Below are positions 1 to 7,872 of a stretch of DNA of 64,000 nt, in pieces. Both the position numbers and the translations under genes were made by a program. The notes under the pieces were generated by a model. The model worked only from the letters and a program-made list of their open reading frames with translations. It searched no databases and was not told the origin of the DNA. The stretch comes from BA4 sp044376575. Lineage in GTDB: Bacteria > Bacteroidota > Bacteroidia > CAIKAF01. The DNA lies in assembly GCA_044376575.1 (NCBI GenBank), contig JBILKR010000002.1:124001-188000 (forward strand), given 5' to 3'. Positions within the stretch are counted from its first letter, which is position 1. Every line of letters starts with the position of its first letter.

Positions 1-2
1 CA

Positions 3-1403
3 TTATTTAAAGGATGTGGATTTTTTCAGAAATCAAATCCGAATTTATTTTCAGGAAACTCTTCCAGAACGATTGCATTTTGGTATAAACAAACAGATAC
101 AAATACAATACAGGTTTCTTTGGTTGGTATTTTTGATGATCCTTTTCCTGCATGCATTCAGCAATCATCCGTTGAAATGTCTCCCAATGCCGGCAATTTT
201 TACTACTGGACTGCCTGTAATGATATTTCATTTGCCAATAATAATGGGTTAAATAACTGGAATCACGTTGCATTTACCTATCACCAGAATACGGTAACCA
301 TATATAAAAATGGAGTTCAAACGGCTTCGGGTCCAATTCAATCACTTAACACCAGTGCTGCTGAATTAAGGATTGGCGGTGGTCTTACCTCAACCAATAT
401 CATCAGTAATTTTAAAGGTAGCATTGACGATGTTGCCATTTGGAACAGGGCGCTATCTGCACAAGAAATCGCACAAATGTATTCCATGGATTTTTATACC
501 TATACATGGTCAACCGGAGATTCTGTTTCTTCAATTACGGTGAACCCAACGGCAACAACAACTTATAGCGTTACAGTTTCTAATGGGATTTCATCCTGTC
601 TGGCATCTACCATTGTAAATGTGAGCGCTCCGGTAGCCAGTATCAATCAGAGTGGTCACGTGAACATCTGTCAGGGAGATAGTATATTGCTTCAGGGTAG
701 CGGAGGTGTTACATATCAGTGGAGTTCGGGACAAACATCTGCAGGGTTTTATGCAGATCAGGGTGGAACATATCAAGTTACGGTTACTGATGCAAACAAT
801 TGCACCGACAGCTCAAGTCCTGTGATTTTACATGTTAATCCAACCTCATCGGCAACACAGCAAGTGGCCGCTTGTAACACATATATATGGCCTGTAAATA
901 ATCAAACATACACGAACAGCGGAACATTTATTGATACCTTGTCAAATGGATATGGTTGTGATTCCGTGGTTACCTTGTCGCTAACCGTTGGATATTCTTT
1001 TACTTTTTATCAGCCGTTAACCATATGTAATGGTAACTCTGTAACAGTAGGCAACAATACATACACTACCTCCGGATCTTATTCTGATATATTAACCGGA
1101 GCCAATGGCTGTGATAGTATTGTAAATACAGATTTAACGGTTCTCGATTGTTCTTCAATTGAAGAGAACTGGATAGATATGGTTAATCTTTATCCTAATC
1201 CGGCCAGTGATATGATTCAAGTTTCTATTCCATCAGTAATGGTTGGTTCTCCTTTTGTAATTGTTGATGCGCTGGGAAGAGTCATGATGAATAATGTTTT
1301 GAACTCAACTGTCTATACTATATCGTTGAATGAATTCAATTCCGGGATTTATACAATTCTATTTATAGATAAGGCATTCTCACTGAAGTTTATTAAACAA
1401 TAA
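3..1403 (+). CDS. LamG-type T9SS type A cargo protein, 5' end cut by window
   Basis: The frame is open from the first bases of the window, so the gene begins upstream; 466 residues are visible. A TTG at 120 could be mistaken for a start, but the residues before it (IAFWYKQTDTNTIQVSL) continue a concanavalin A/LamG-like fold that ends near visible residue 160 with DDVAIWNRALSAQEI. Two Ig-like or PKD-like segments follow (TWSTGDS, YQWSSGQ), then two Cys-containing repeats with the YGCDSVV and NGCDSIV signatures. The last 90 residues are a type IX secretion sorting domain beginning NLYPNPASD. The protein is therefore expected to be exported across the outer membrane and anchored or released at the cell surface. 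Adhesion or glycan binding is a guess from the LamG domain. The next gene starts 5 bases later, which suggests co-transcription. Confidence 0.85.
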   Translation, partial: LFKGCGFFQKSNPNLFSGNSSRTIAFWYKQTDTNTIQVSLVGIFDDPFPACIQQSSVEMSPNAGNFYYWTACNDISFANNNGLNNWNHVAFTYHQNTVTIYKNGVQTASGPIQSLNTSAAELRIGGGLTSTNIISNFKGSIDDVAIWNRALSAQEIAQMYSMDFYTYTWSTGDSVSSITVNPTATTTYSVTVSNGISSCLASTIVNVSAPVASINQSGHVNICQGDSILLQGSGGVTYQWSSGQTSAGFYADQGGTYQVTVTDANNCTDSSSPVILHVNPTSSATQQVAACNTYIWPVNNQTYTNSGTFIDTLSNGYGCDSVVTLSLTVGYSFTFYQPLTICNGNSVTVGNNTYTTSGSYSDILTGANGCDSIVNTDLTVLDCSSIEENWIDMVNLYPNPASDMIQVSIPSVMVGSPFVIVDALGRVMMNNVLNSTVYTISLNEFNSGIYTILFIDKAFSLKFIKQ

Positions 1404-1408
1404 TTTTT

Positions 1409-2053
1409 ATGCATAGAATTTTATTTCTTTTGATTACTATTCTGTTCACGTGCATAAATATTCCAACGAATGCACAGTCTATTATTCCCTGTAGCGCATA
1501 TTGTGTAACAAATATTCAATTAGATTCTTTGGGAGAAATGGTTGTTGATATTCATTTTACCGGCACAGCCAGTGAATTTGTTAGTTATCCATTCGTCTCT
1601 ACAGTTATTGATATTAATGGAGATACGGTAGGGCAAGGTGGTTCATTATTTTATTTTGGTCAAATCGGAGGAACTACACAAACCTATCCCCTGCCTTCTT
1701 TGATAACGGATATCCCTTCAAATTTTCAGGCAAATGTTGTATTTATCAATACAGATACCACATGTGTTTTATCTTATCCCTGCGTAACAACGGGCATTGA
1801 GAATCAGTCTGAATCCTTCACTGAATTATTTCCAAATCCATGTTCTGACTGGATAAATATTCAACTTGCCACTTCTGCATATCCCATTAATTATATTATA
1901 TTGACAGTAGATGGAAAAAAAATGATGCAGGGAAAAAATATTTCAAATCAATCTCCCATTGATGTGCGTCAACTTCCTGAAGGAATATATATCATTCAGA
2001 TACTTACTTCTGATGATAGAAGAATTGAGAAAAAATTTATCATTCAAAAATAA
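1409..2053 (+). CDS. Small T9SS type A cargo protein
   Basis: A 214-residue protein with a signal peptide (hydrophobic run after MHRILFL, ending at TNAQ) and a C-terminal sorting domain starting ELFPNPCSDWINIQ, followed by the usual beta-strand pattern and a basic end. The middle (residues 25-125) is a short beta-rich domain I do not recognise. It lies 5 bases after the LamG-type cargo gene and 6 bases before the porin gene, so the three probably form one transcript. The domain layout supports secretion to the cell surface; the function is unknown. Confidence 0.8.
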   Translation: MHRILFLLITILFTCINIPTNAQSIIPCSAYCVTNIQLDSLGEMVVDIHFTGTASEFVSYPFVSTVIDINGDTVGQGGSLFYFGQIGGTTQTYPLPSLITDIPSNFQANVVFINTDTTCVLSYPCVTTGIENQSESFTELFPNPCSDWINIQLATSAYPINYIILTVDGKKMMQGKNISNQSPIDVRQLPEGIYIIQILTSDDRRIEKKFIIQK

Positions 2054-2059
2054 TTATTC

Positions 2060-3172
2060 TTGAAAAAGAGGCTGTTCTTATTAATAGTATTCTTTATTCC
2101 TGTTTATTTAGTTGCTCAGGTTATAAATACTGCTGTTATTGATACATCGGCAGATGTTCGCATTGGGAATATTACCATAGGAGGATTTATTGATACTTAT
2201 TATTCCTATAATTTTTCTAATCCTTCAGATAAAAATATTCCTTACCTCACGTCGTCTTCGCGTCACAATGAAATGAATATCAACCTGGCTTATCTTGATT
2301 TACGATACAGTTCAAAAAGAATCCGTGCTCGACTGGTTGCCGGTTACGGAACATTCATGATGGTAAATTATAAAAACGAACCCATCCCGCTGAAATTTTT
2401 ACTCGAGGCAAGTATCGGTGTTAAGCCATTTAAAAAATATGATGGATGGATTTATGGTGGAGTTATAGGTTCTCCTTTCACCAATGAATCTTATCTTTCT
2501 AAAGATCATTTAATGTACACTCGTTCTTTATCTGCTGAAAACGTTCCCTATTATCTTACAGGAGTGAAAGCACAATTGCCCTTAGGTAAAAAATTTACAT
2601 TAAGCTTATATGCCCTCAACGGTTGGCAAAACATCATGGAATATAATGATGGAAAAGCAGGAGCAACTCAACTCGAATATAAGCCAAACGATAAAATGAT
2701 ACTTAACTGGAATACATACATTGGTGATGAGAAATCAGATTCTACACCTAATTATAGGACCCGTTTTTTTACAGATGTGTTTTATATCTATTCGAATAAA
2801 AACTTTGATCTTACTTCTTGTGCATATATTGGTTTGCAAATGAAAGAAGATAGTGTTGGCAAAAAGTCAAATCCCATTTGGTATAACTTTAATACCATTG
2901 TTCGCTATCATTTTACAGATTATTTATCTCTATCAGTAAGGGCTGAATATTTCAGAGACAGTAAAAACGTTTTAATTGCACCAGAAACCACCGATAAAAA
3001 TTTTCATGTGTTGGGAGGTGGATTGTGTATTAATGTAAAATCTTGGGATCGTTTTATGTTTCGTGTAGAAGGCAGATATTTTTATGGACTAAATAAAATA
3101 TTCAGAAATAATAATGGTGTCGACGTGCATCATAACGCACAAATTACTGCCGGGCTTTCCGCCTGGTTTTAG
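2060..3172 (+). CDS. Outer-membrane beta-barrel porin, BBP2/OmpL-like family
   Basis: 370 residues with a signal peptide (MKKRLFLLIVFFIPVYLVAQ). The mature part begins with a strand typical of the OmpL-like porin-2 family (ITIGGFIDTYYSYNFSNP) and continues as alternating amphipathic strands up to a C-terminal Trp-Phe (GLSAWF), as expected for an outer-membrane barrel. The start is a TTG, chosen because it gives the complete signal peptide; no ATG lies nearby in frame. Its 3' end overlaps the convergent gene on the other strand by 29 bases. The substrate cannot be read from the sequence. The family call rests on overall pattern only. Confidence 0.7.
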   Translation: MKKRLFLLIVFFIPVYLVAQVINTAVIDTSADVRIGNITIGGFIDTYYSYNFSNPSDKNIPYLTSSSRHNEMNINLAYLDLRYSSKRIRARLVAGYGTFMMVNYKNEPIPLKFLLEASIGVKPFKKYDGWIYGGVIGSPFTNESYLSKDHLMYTRSLSAENVPYYLTGVKAQLPLGKKFTLSLYALNGWQNIMEYNDGKAGATQLEYKPNDKMILNWNTYIGDEKSDSTPNYRTRFFTDVFYIYSNKNFDLTSCAYIGLQMKEDSVGKKSNPIWYNFNTIVRYHFTDYLSLSVRAEYFRDSKNVLIAPETTDKNFHVLGGGLCINVKSWDRFMFRVEGRYFYGLNKIFRNNNGVDVHHNAQITAGLSAWF

Positions 3173-3794
3173 ATTTTTTTTGTTGCCGCTTTTCTTTTTT
3201 CTTTTTCTGCATTTCCCATTTTTCTTTTTTCTGTGCTAACTCTTTTTCATACTCATGGATAAAATATGCATTCATAAATTCTTGAGATTGCAATTGCGTA
3301 TCAAATGGTATTCCCTTTTCATCATATTTTACCCAGATCATTCGATGATGTAACGTAAGATACATGTGTGATTTTACAAGTTTATTTTTTGCGTGATTGT
3401 ATATATTTTCTAATTGATTATTCCACCATTTACTTGCGGCTTTGTACTTTGATGGATATGCTGGTATTTCTGAAAGAACTTGAATGATATAGGCAAACCA
3501 TAGTTTCGCTTTTGTTTTAAATCTATTCTTTTTATAGGCAGAAGTTTTATTAATAATAATCCTGCCCGGTTGTATTAATTGATTCCAAATACTTATGAAC
3601 GGACTGTTTTTTTTTCTTTCATATTCTTTATGTTCGTCATGATAATCACTGAGAAAACACAACTGCTGCTCGGGAGATAATTGATAATAATATTTCAGCG
3701 CTTTTCTTTCAAATATTGGAATATCGGGAAGTCGATAAATATTTTTCTGTTTATGAGGTTGCATGGGTATGAAATAATTAAAGTCTTTTATCAT
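3144..3794 (-). CDS. Lys-rich hypothetical protein
   Basis: A 216-residue protein that I do not recognise. It has no signal peptide or membrane segment. The middle is rich in Tyr and Trp, and the last 40 residues are almost entirely Lys, Arg, Gln and Glu (the end is KKSKTRRKARQ), which suggests a nucleic-acid-binding or disordered tail. The start may be the first Met or Met-11 (MQPHKQKN). The 3' end overlaps the porin gene by 29 bases in convergent orientation. The length and the non-random composition favour a real gene. Confidence 0.55.
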   Translation of the reverse strand: MIKDFNYFIPMQPHKQKNIYRLPDIPIFERKALKYYYQLSPEQQLCFLSDYHDEHKEYERKKNSPFISIWNQLIQPGRIIINKTSAYKKNRFKTKAKLWFAYIIQVLSEIPAYPSKYKAASKWWNNQLENIYNHAKNKLVKSHMYLTLHHRMIWVKYDEKGIPFDTQLQSQEFMNAYFIHEYEKELAQKKEKWEMQKKKKEKRQQKKSKTRRKARQ

Positions 3795-3907
3795 TTCATA
3801 ATTTTGAAAGCAGATTTTTCAAAAGTTTTATCTCGCATTTATAATTATAGTATTAATATTTTTTTATTTACTCTTCATCAATATAGATTTGTAAAAATTT
3901 AATCACT

Positions 3908-5260
3908 ATGAAAAAGAAATTACTTTACATGACATTTCTTGCAGTCAGTTATAATGCTGTAGCGCAAGACCGGGTTGTATCATCAACAACTCAGCACATT
4001 ACTCAACCCGAGCATATTTCTGCAATGGGCGGAAACGGATATATGGGAGAAGATTGCAGTATGTCGCTCACTACAACTTACAACAGTAATAATGGTAACG
4101 ATGGTGTGATGTTCGAAATTACTGCACTTGATCCCATTTATGTAACAGGATTTACAGCGAGTATAAATGGCAGTGGATACATTAAAATCTACAGAAAATC
4201 CGGATCTTATATCGGATTTGAGACAGATCCGACAGATTGGATCATGGTTGATTCCGTATCTGTTGCGGCTAACGGAGTGGGTACCTTTATTCCTGTTGAA
4301 ACGGGTCCGTTAATGGTTGCCGGCGAAACACAATCCTTTTACATTACAGGTAACGGGAGCGGTGCTGATCTTAACTATACAGATGGTACAACAGAAGGCG
4401 CGATTTATGCCTCCAATGCAGAATTGGTAATCAAGGAGGGCAAGGGTATAACCTATCCGTTTGGAACTTCATATACACCACGTGTATTTAATGGAACCGT
4501 TCATTATTGTAAGCAACTTCCTATGCTTTGTGATACTATAGGAACGCAGTTCAATGCTGAAAATGGAAATGCAGGAATTATGTTTGATGTAACTGCTACT
4601 GCCAATCAGGTAAATATTAATCAGTTTTTTATTGATTTTACCGATGGATTTGTAAAAGGTAAAGTGCGCGTTTATACTCGCCCCGGTACTCATGTTGGAT
4701 TCGAATCTAATATAACCGGATGGTCGCTAATTGATAGTAATGAAGTAGTTTTTCCTTTAGCAAATAGTTTTGAATCTGTTGGATTCCCTATTGATGTGAG
4801 TATCGATCCCGGACAAACACAAGCATTTTATATTTATGTAGATGGCGCCGGTATTGATTATTCCAATGGTGCCGGACTGGTTGGAGATGTATTTAAACAG
4901 GATGCAAATATTAATATTAAGTCAGGAACAGGAAGTGGTGGTTTATTTTCATCGTCAATTAATACTCCTAGAAATTTTAATGGTAATATTCAGTATTGCG
5001 TATCACTCGCAGGCAATGAAAGCATCACAGAATCTCTTGTAAAAATTTATCCAAACCCCGCTAATGATTTTATTAGAATTCAATCAAATGTTATGGTTGA
5101 TGAAATTCAGATCATAGATATCAGCGGACGTGTTGTGTTGACAAATATGATTCATTCAACAGATGCATTGTTAAACATTCAGGCACTGCCTACAGGTGTC
5201 TATCAGGCAAAAATAATTTCAGGAAAAGAGTTCCGTACTGAAAAGCTGATTGTACAATAA
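3908..5260 (+). CDS. T9SS type A cargo protein with two repeated beta domains
   Basis: 450 residues. The signal peptide is MKKKLLYMTFLAVSYNAVAQ. Two copies of a roughly 150-residue beta-rich domain follow: the first around residues 50-200 and the second around 205-360. Each opens with an FNAENGNAGIMFDVTA-like strand, includes the motif (K/R)(V/I)Y(R/T)(K/R)xGxxxGFE, and ends with PR-FNG-YC. The C-terminus (from about residue 375) is a type A sorting domain (VKIYPNPANDFIRIQ). The protein should therefore be a surface or secreted protein of unknown function. A TAGATTTG -7-like box lies at 3884-3891, and a clear terminator follows the gene, so it is probably transcribed alone. Confidence 0.85.
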   Translation: MKKKLLYMTFLAVSYNAVAQDRVVSSTTQHITQPEHISAMGGNGYMGEDCSMSLTTTYNSNNGNDGVMFEITALDPIYVTGFTASINGSGYIKIYRKSGSYIGFETDPTDWIMVDSVSVAANGVGTFIPVETGPLMVAGETQSFYITGNGSGADLNYTDGTTEGAIYASNAELVIKEGKGITYPFGTSYTPRVFNGTVHYCKQLPMLCDTIGTQFNAENGNAGIMFDVTATANQVNINQFFIDFTDGFVKGKVRVYTRPGTHVGFESNITGWSLIDSNEVVFPLANSFESVGFPIDVSIDPGQTQAFYIYVDGAGIDYSNGAGLVGDVFKQDANINIKSGTGSGGLFSSSINTPRNFNGNIQYCVSLAGNESITESLVKIYPNPANDFIRIQSNVMVDEIQIIDISGRVVLTNMIHSTDALLNIQALPTGVYQAKIISGKEFRTEKLIVQ

Positions 5261-5281
5261 TTTAATTTTTATCTTTAATTG

Positions 5282-5309
5282 AAAAGCCCTCCAAAGAGGG
5301 CTTTTTTTT
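5282..5309 (+). terminator. Rho-independent terminator
   Basis: A perfect 10-bp stem (5282-5291 with 5296-5305, core GCCCTC/GAGGGC) with a CAAA loop, followed by a run of eight T. It ends the T9SS cargo gene at 3908-5260 and separates it from the OB-fold gene that follows. Confidence 0.9.
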
Positions 5310-5349
5310 ATCTTTGTTTTTCTTTAAATTTAAAACAGATTTTAGAATT

Positions 5350-5703
5350 ATGAATATTTCAGGCAAACTCATTCAATTGTTACCCTTACAATCGGGGACC
5401 GGTAAAAACGGAGAATGGAAAAAACAAGAAATTATTATTGAAACATCGGATAAGTATCCAAGAAAAGTCTGTATATCTGTTTGGGGCGATAGAATTGATA
5501 TGGGGAAATTAGTTGTAGGCAATCAATTAAATATTGATTTCTCAGTGGAAAGCAGAGAATATAACGGCAGATGGTATACTGATGTCAAAGCGAATATCAT
5601 TGATTTAATTGGTGGTTCAGCGCCAGTTGGCGTTCCTCCTGCACCAATGCCCCCGGTTGAATTGTCAGAAGAAGGCGACGTAAAAGAAGATTTGCCTTTT
5701 TAA
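5350..5703 (+). CDS. OB-fold protein (DUF3127 family) with SSB-like acidic tip
   Basis: 117 residues. The body (residues 1-85, MNISGKLIQLLPLQSGTGKN to ADVKANIIDLIGG-like end) matches the DUF3127 pattern, a small Bacteroidota family predicted to adopt an OB fold. A Pro-rich linker (APVGVPPAPMPP) leads to an acidic end, EGDVKEDLPF. This closely resembles the C-terminal tip of single-stranded DNA-binding proteins (D-D-D-[IL]-P-F), which recruits repair and replication enzymes. I infer a role in binding single-stranded nucleic acid. I chose the ATG at 5350 over a TTG at 5314 because the family begins with MNISGK and because a TATCTTTG -7-like box lies at 5309-5316. The gene is 15 bases before the nuclease gene, so they are probably co-transcribed. 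Confidence 0.8.
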   Translation: MNISGKLIQLLPLQSGTGKNGEWKKQEIIIETSDKYPRKVCISVWGDRIDMGKLVVGNQLNIDFSVESREYNGRWYTDVKANIIDLIGGSAPVGVPPAPMPPVELSEEGDVKEDLPF

Positions 5704-5718
5704 ATCAGCTCATTTCTC

Positions 5719-6597
5719 ATGGCAAGGAAGTATCCTTATACATCCATTCTGGGCTGGTCTGCCAGCAGGTATGATACGTTCAGAAAATGTAAAAGAAGTT
5801 ATTTCTATACTTACTATGCCAAGCATGATAAAGAGTTTGGAGAAATAAAAATCAAAGAACTCAAAAATCTTACTTCTCTACCTCTTGAGATTGGAAATAT
5901 TACTCATGATGTAATAAAAGGATTGCTGGAACGATTAGTGAAAAGTTCAGCACCGATTCATCGTGAAAAACTAAATTCATACATCCGTCAGCTCTCACAT
6001 CAATATTGTACTTCAAAAAAATTCAGCGAAATTTATTATGCGCAGATTTCTGAGATTCCAATGAATGAAATCAATGAAAAAGCTTCGCTATATATCAACA
6101 GAGTGATTGAATCTGAAAGAATGCAATGGTTGATGAATATTCCTCAGGAAGATAAAGAGCATTGGATCATCGAGCCCGAAGGATTTGGTGAAACACGCAT
6201 CAATGGTTTGAAAGCATACTGTAAGGTTGATTTTTTAATTCCTCATCCGGAAGGAACTTATATTTTTGATTGGAAAACCGGTGCTGCTGATCCTGAAAAG
6301 CACCAGCGACAAATGTTAGGATATGCATTATTTGCTCATGTTAATCTGGGAATGAATCCCGAAACGATTAAGCCCATTCTGGTTTATCTCAAAGAAGATT
6401 ACAATGAAGTAGATGTGCATATCAAGCCAGAGGATATATTGAAATTCTCTGAATCTGTCAAATCAGAAACGGATGAAATGTATGCGTTGCTGAAAAATGT
6501 CAATGAAAACATACCTCTAGAAAAAGAATCCTTTCCGATGAGAGATGCTTCAAGAGTTTGTGAGCTTTGCGAGTTCAGGGAATTATGTAAGCGATAA
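5719..6597 (+). CDS. RecB/Cas4-type PD-(D/E)XK nuclease with Fe-S cluster cysteines
   Basis: 292 residues with the full RecB-nuclease motif set: GNITHDVI (His, near residue 80), the metal-binding Asp in KVDFLI and the D-x-K of FDWKTG (about residues 175-195), and the QMLGYA helix just after. One Cys near the N-terminus (Cys24, KCKRSYFYTYY) and three at the C-terminus (Cys281, Cys284, Cys290; CELCEFRELC) have the C...CxxCx5C spacing of the Fe-S clusters of AddB and Cas4. It should be a DNA exonuclease or end-processing nuclease. No helicase domain is fused and no cas genes are nearby. It sits 15 bases after the OB-fold gene with the SSB-like tip, a sensible partner for a single-strand nuclease. 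Confidence 0.85.
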   Translation: MARKYPYTSILGWSASRYDTFRKCKRSYFYTYYAKHDKEFGEIKIKELKNLTSLPLEIGNITHDVIKGLLERLVKSSAPIHREKLNSYIRQLSHQYCTSKKFSEIYYAQISEIPMNEINEKASLYINRVIESERMQWLMNIPQEDKEHWIIEPEGFGETRINGLKAYCKVDFLIPHPEGTYIFDWKTGAADPEKHQRQMLGYALFAHVNLGMNPETIKPILVYLKEDYNEVDVHIKPEDILKFSESVKSETDEMYALLKNVNENIPLEKESFPMRDASRVCELCEFRELCKR

Positions 6598-6650
6598 ATT
6601 CTACTGAAAATTATTAACACCTCACTTAATCTCAACATTTTCAGCAAGTA

Positions 6651-6738
6651 AAATAATTAACCTCGGGCTGACAATCCTATGTTTGTAATTATTTAGGATC
6701 ATTTCCTGTAAACATATTCAATGTGAATGATACATTTG
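6651..6738 (+). promoter_or_regulatory. Candidate promoter region of the DnaB-like gene
   Basis: The 161 bases between the nuclease and the DnaB-like gene contain two exact matches to the Bacteroidota -7 element TAnnTTTG: TATGTTTG at 6678-6685 and TACATTTG at 6731-6738. Neither has a clear TTG at the usual distance. A perfect 9-base inverted repeat (AAATAATTA at 6651-6659, TAATTATTT at 6686-6694) brackets the first box, and an imperfect one (TTCAATGT/ACATTTGAA) surrounds the second. These could be operators. It suggests the DnaB-like gene is transcribed separately from the nuclease. Confidence 0.4.
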
Positions 6739-6758
6739 AATAATTTAATTTTCAACCC

Positions 6759-7694
6759 ATGGAACTCATCGGAAAATCATTGCAGCAATTTAAAGATCAA
6801 ATGGAACGCATTGCTGCGGGTAAAGAAAAATCATTGGCTATTAAAACTGGATTTCAATCTCTTGATCAATTATCAGGCGGATATCGTCGCGGAGAGATTG
6901 CTGTAGTTGCCGGCAGACCTGGAATGGGTGTATCTGCATTCTTGTTGGAAAGTGCGATTAACCTTGCTCAGCAACATGGATACCATGGTGCATACATCAC
7001 GTTAGATCAGCCATTGAGAACTGTTCAGGCACGTATAGCTTCAATATTCACCGATGTGCCTTTATCTGAACTCATCAACGGACATGTAAATCATCAGGTG
7101 CTTGAAAAATTATCCTGGACCAGCGATCAGTCATCGCTGGGTTTATATCTACATGAACAAAAAAATAGAGATCTGTACGACTTGCTGAATGTGGTTCGGG
7201 ATATACAACAGAAACAACCTCTCGATTTTATTGTGATTGATTATTTACAATTGCTTACTTCTGCTGATGCAGAAAAACACCGCAGTCGTTTTGATCACCT
7301 CAATACATTGATGGAGAAATTACAAACCTACGCACGCGAAAATAATGTGGCGCTGATTTGCGGATCATCCATGAGCAGAAAAGTTGAAGACCGGGGAGGT
7401 GATAAAAGACCACAGTTATCTGATATTAGAGAAAGTGGACTGATTGAAGAGATGGCCAGCAAGGTAATGTTTTTGTATCGTCCGGAATATTATGGTATTC
7501 ATTATGATATGGATGGCGTGATGCAGAAAGGAGTGATGGAAGGCATACTGGTAAAAAATGAAACAGGCTCTTCGGGTAGCACAACGTTTTTTGCCGGAGG
7601 AACAGATCATTCTGCATTCCGTGTATTGGAAGCCAGTGATGGTAATAATAGTGTTATTGATTTTTTATCCGGAGATCATTCTTCACCTTTTTAA
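6759..7694 (+). CDS. DnaB-like RecA-fold protein with degenerate ATPase site
   Basis: 311 residues corresponding to the C-terminal motor domain of the replicative helicase DnaB; the N-terminal primase-binding domain is absent. The fold motifs are clear: LDQLSGGYRRGEIAVVAGRP (residues 35-54), Walker B FIVIDYLQLL (157-166), DKRPQLSDIRESG (215-227), and MFLYRPEYYG. The catalytic positions have changed. Walker A reads GRPGMGVS (52-59), with Val58 where DnaB has Lys. The usual SLEM, bearing the catalytic Glu, reads TLDQ (81-84). SQLSR reads SSMSR (203-207). KNRNG, bearing the arginine finger, reads KNETG (266-270). It is therefore probably a folded pseudo-ATPase rather than a helicase. The C-terminus, DFLSGDHSSPF, weakly recalls an SSB tip. 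The structured segment and reverse transcriptase follow directly. Confidence 0.85.
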   Translation: MELIGKSLQQFKDQMERIAAGKEKSLAIKTGFQSLDQLSGGYRRGEIAVVAGRPGMGVSAFLLESAINLAQQHGYHGAYITLDQPLRTVQARIASIFTDVPLSELINGHVNHQVLEKLSWTSDQSSLGLYLHEQKNRDLYDLLNVVRDIQQKQPLDFIVIDYLQLLTSADAEKHRSRFDHLNTLMEKLQTYARENNVALICGSSMSRKVEDRGGDKRPQLSDIRESGLIEEMASKVMFLYRPEYYGIHYDMDGVMQKGVMEGILVKNETGSSGSTTFFAGGTDHSAFRVLEASDGNNSVIDFLSGDHSSPF

Positions 7695-7706
7695 TAAAAA
7701 ATAAAT

Positions 7707-7861
7707 GCAACATGCTGACCACATATCATGCGACATTCTGATGGGTTTATTCCCTGATGAACAGGCTGTGCACCTGCGGCTTGTAAGTTAAAACTAATGG
7801 ACTGGGCATTTCCGGTTGCCACCGGAAATGAATTTCCACATTGATGATTTCAGCATGTTGC
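7707..7861 (+). ncRNA. Candidate retron-type msr-msd RNA
   Basis: The segment between the DnaB-like gene and the reverse transcriptase begins with GCAACATGCTGA (7707-7718) and ends with its exact reverse complement TCAGCATGTTGC (7850-7861), like the a1/a2 arms of a retron RNA. Inside are a perfect 10-bp hairpin (7807-7816 with 7821-7830, loop TGCC) and a wobble-rich 9-bp hairpin (7762-7770 with 7775-7783, loop CACC). There is also a small GGG/CCC stem-loop near 7743-7754, and a weak 5-bp pairing (7795-7799 with 7839-7843) enclosing the strong hairpin. The length, 155 bases, and the position, 11 bases before the RT start, match retron RNAs. No branching G in the usual A-G-C context is evident right after the first arm, so the call is a strong candidate only. 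Confidence 0.65.
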
Positions 7862-7872
7862 TTTTTTAAATA

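Noticed and set aside
120..1403. TTG at 120 as the gene start
   Set aside because: The same frame is open to the window edge and encodes the first part of the LamG fold, so the gene is cut by the window.
3681..3902. 73-residue plus-strand ORF before the T9SS gene
   Set aside because: Mostly antisense to the Lys-rich hypothetical gene and of biased Ile/Phe/Tyr composition typical of AT-rich non-coding DNA.
7707..7861. Inverted repeat as a terminator of the DnaB-like gene
   Set aside because: The arms are 131 bases apart, far too long for an intrinsic terminator, although T residues follow the second arm.
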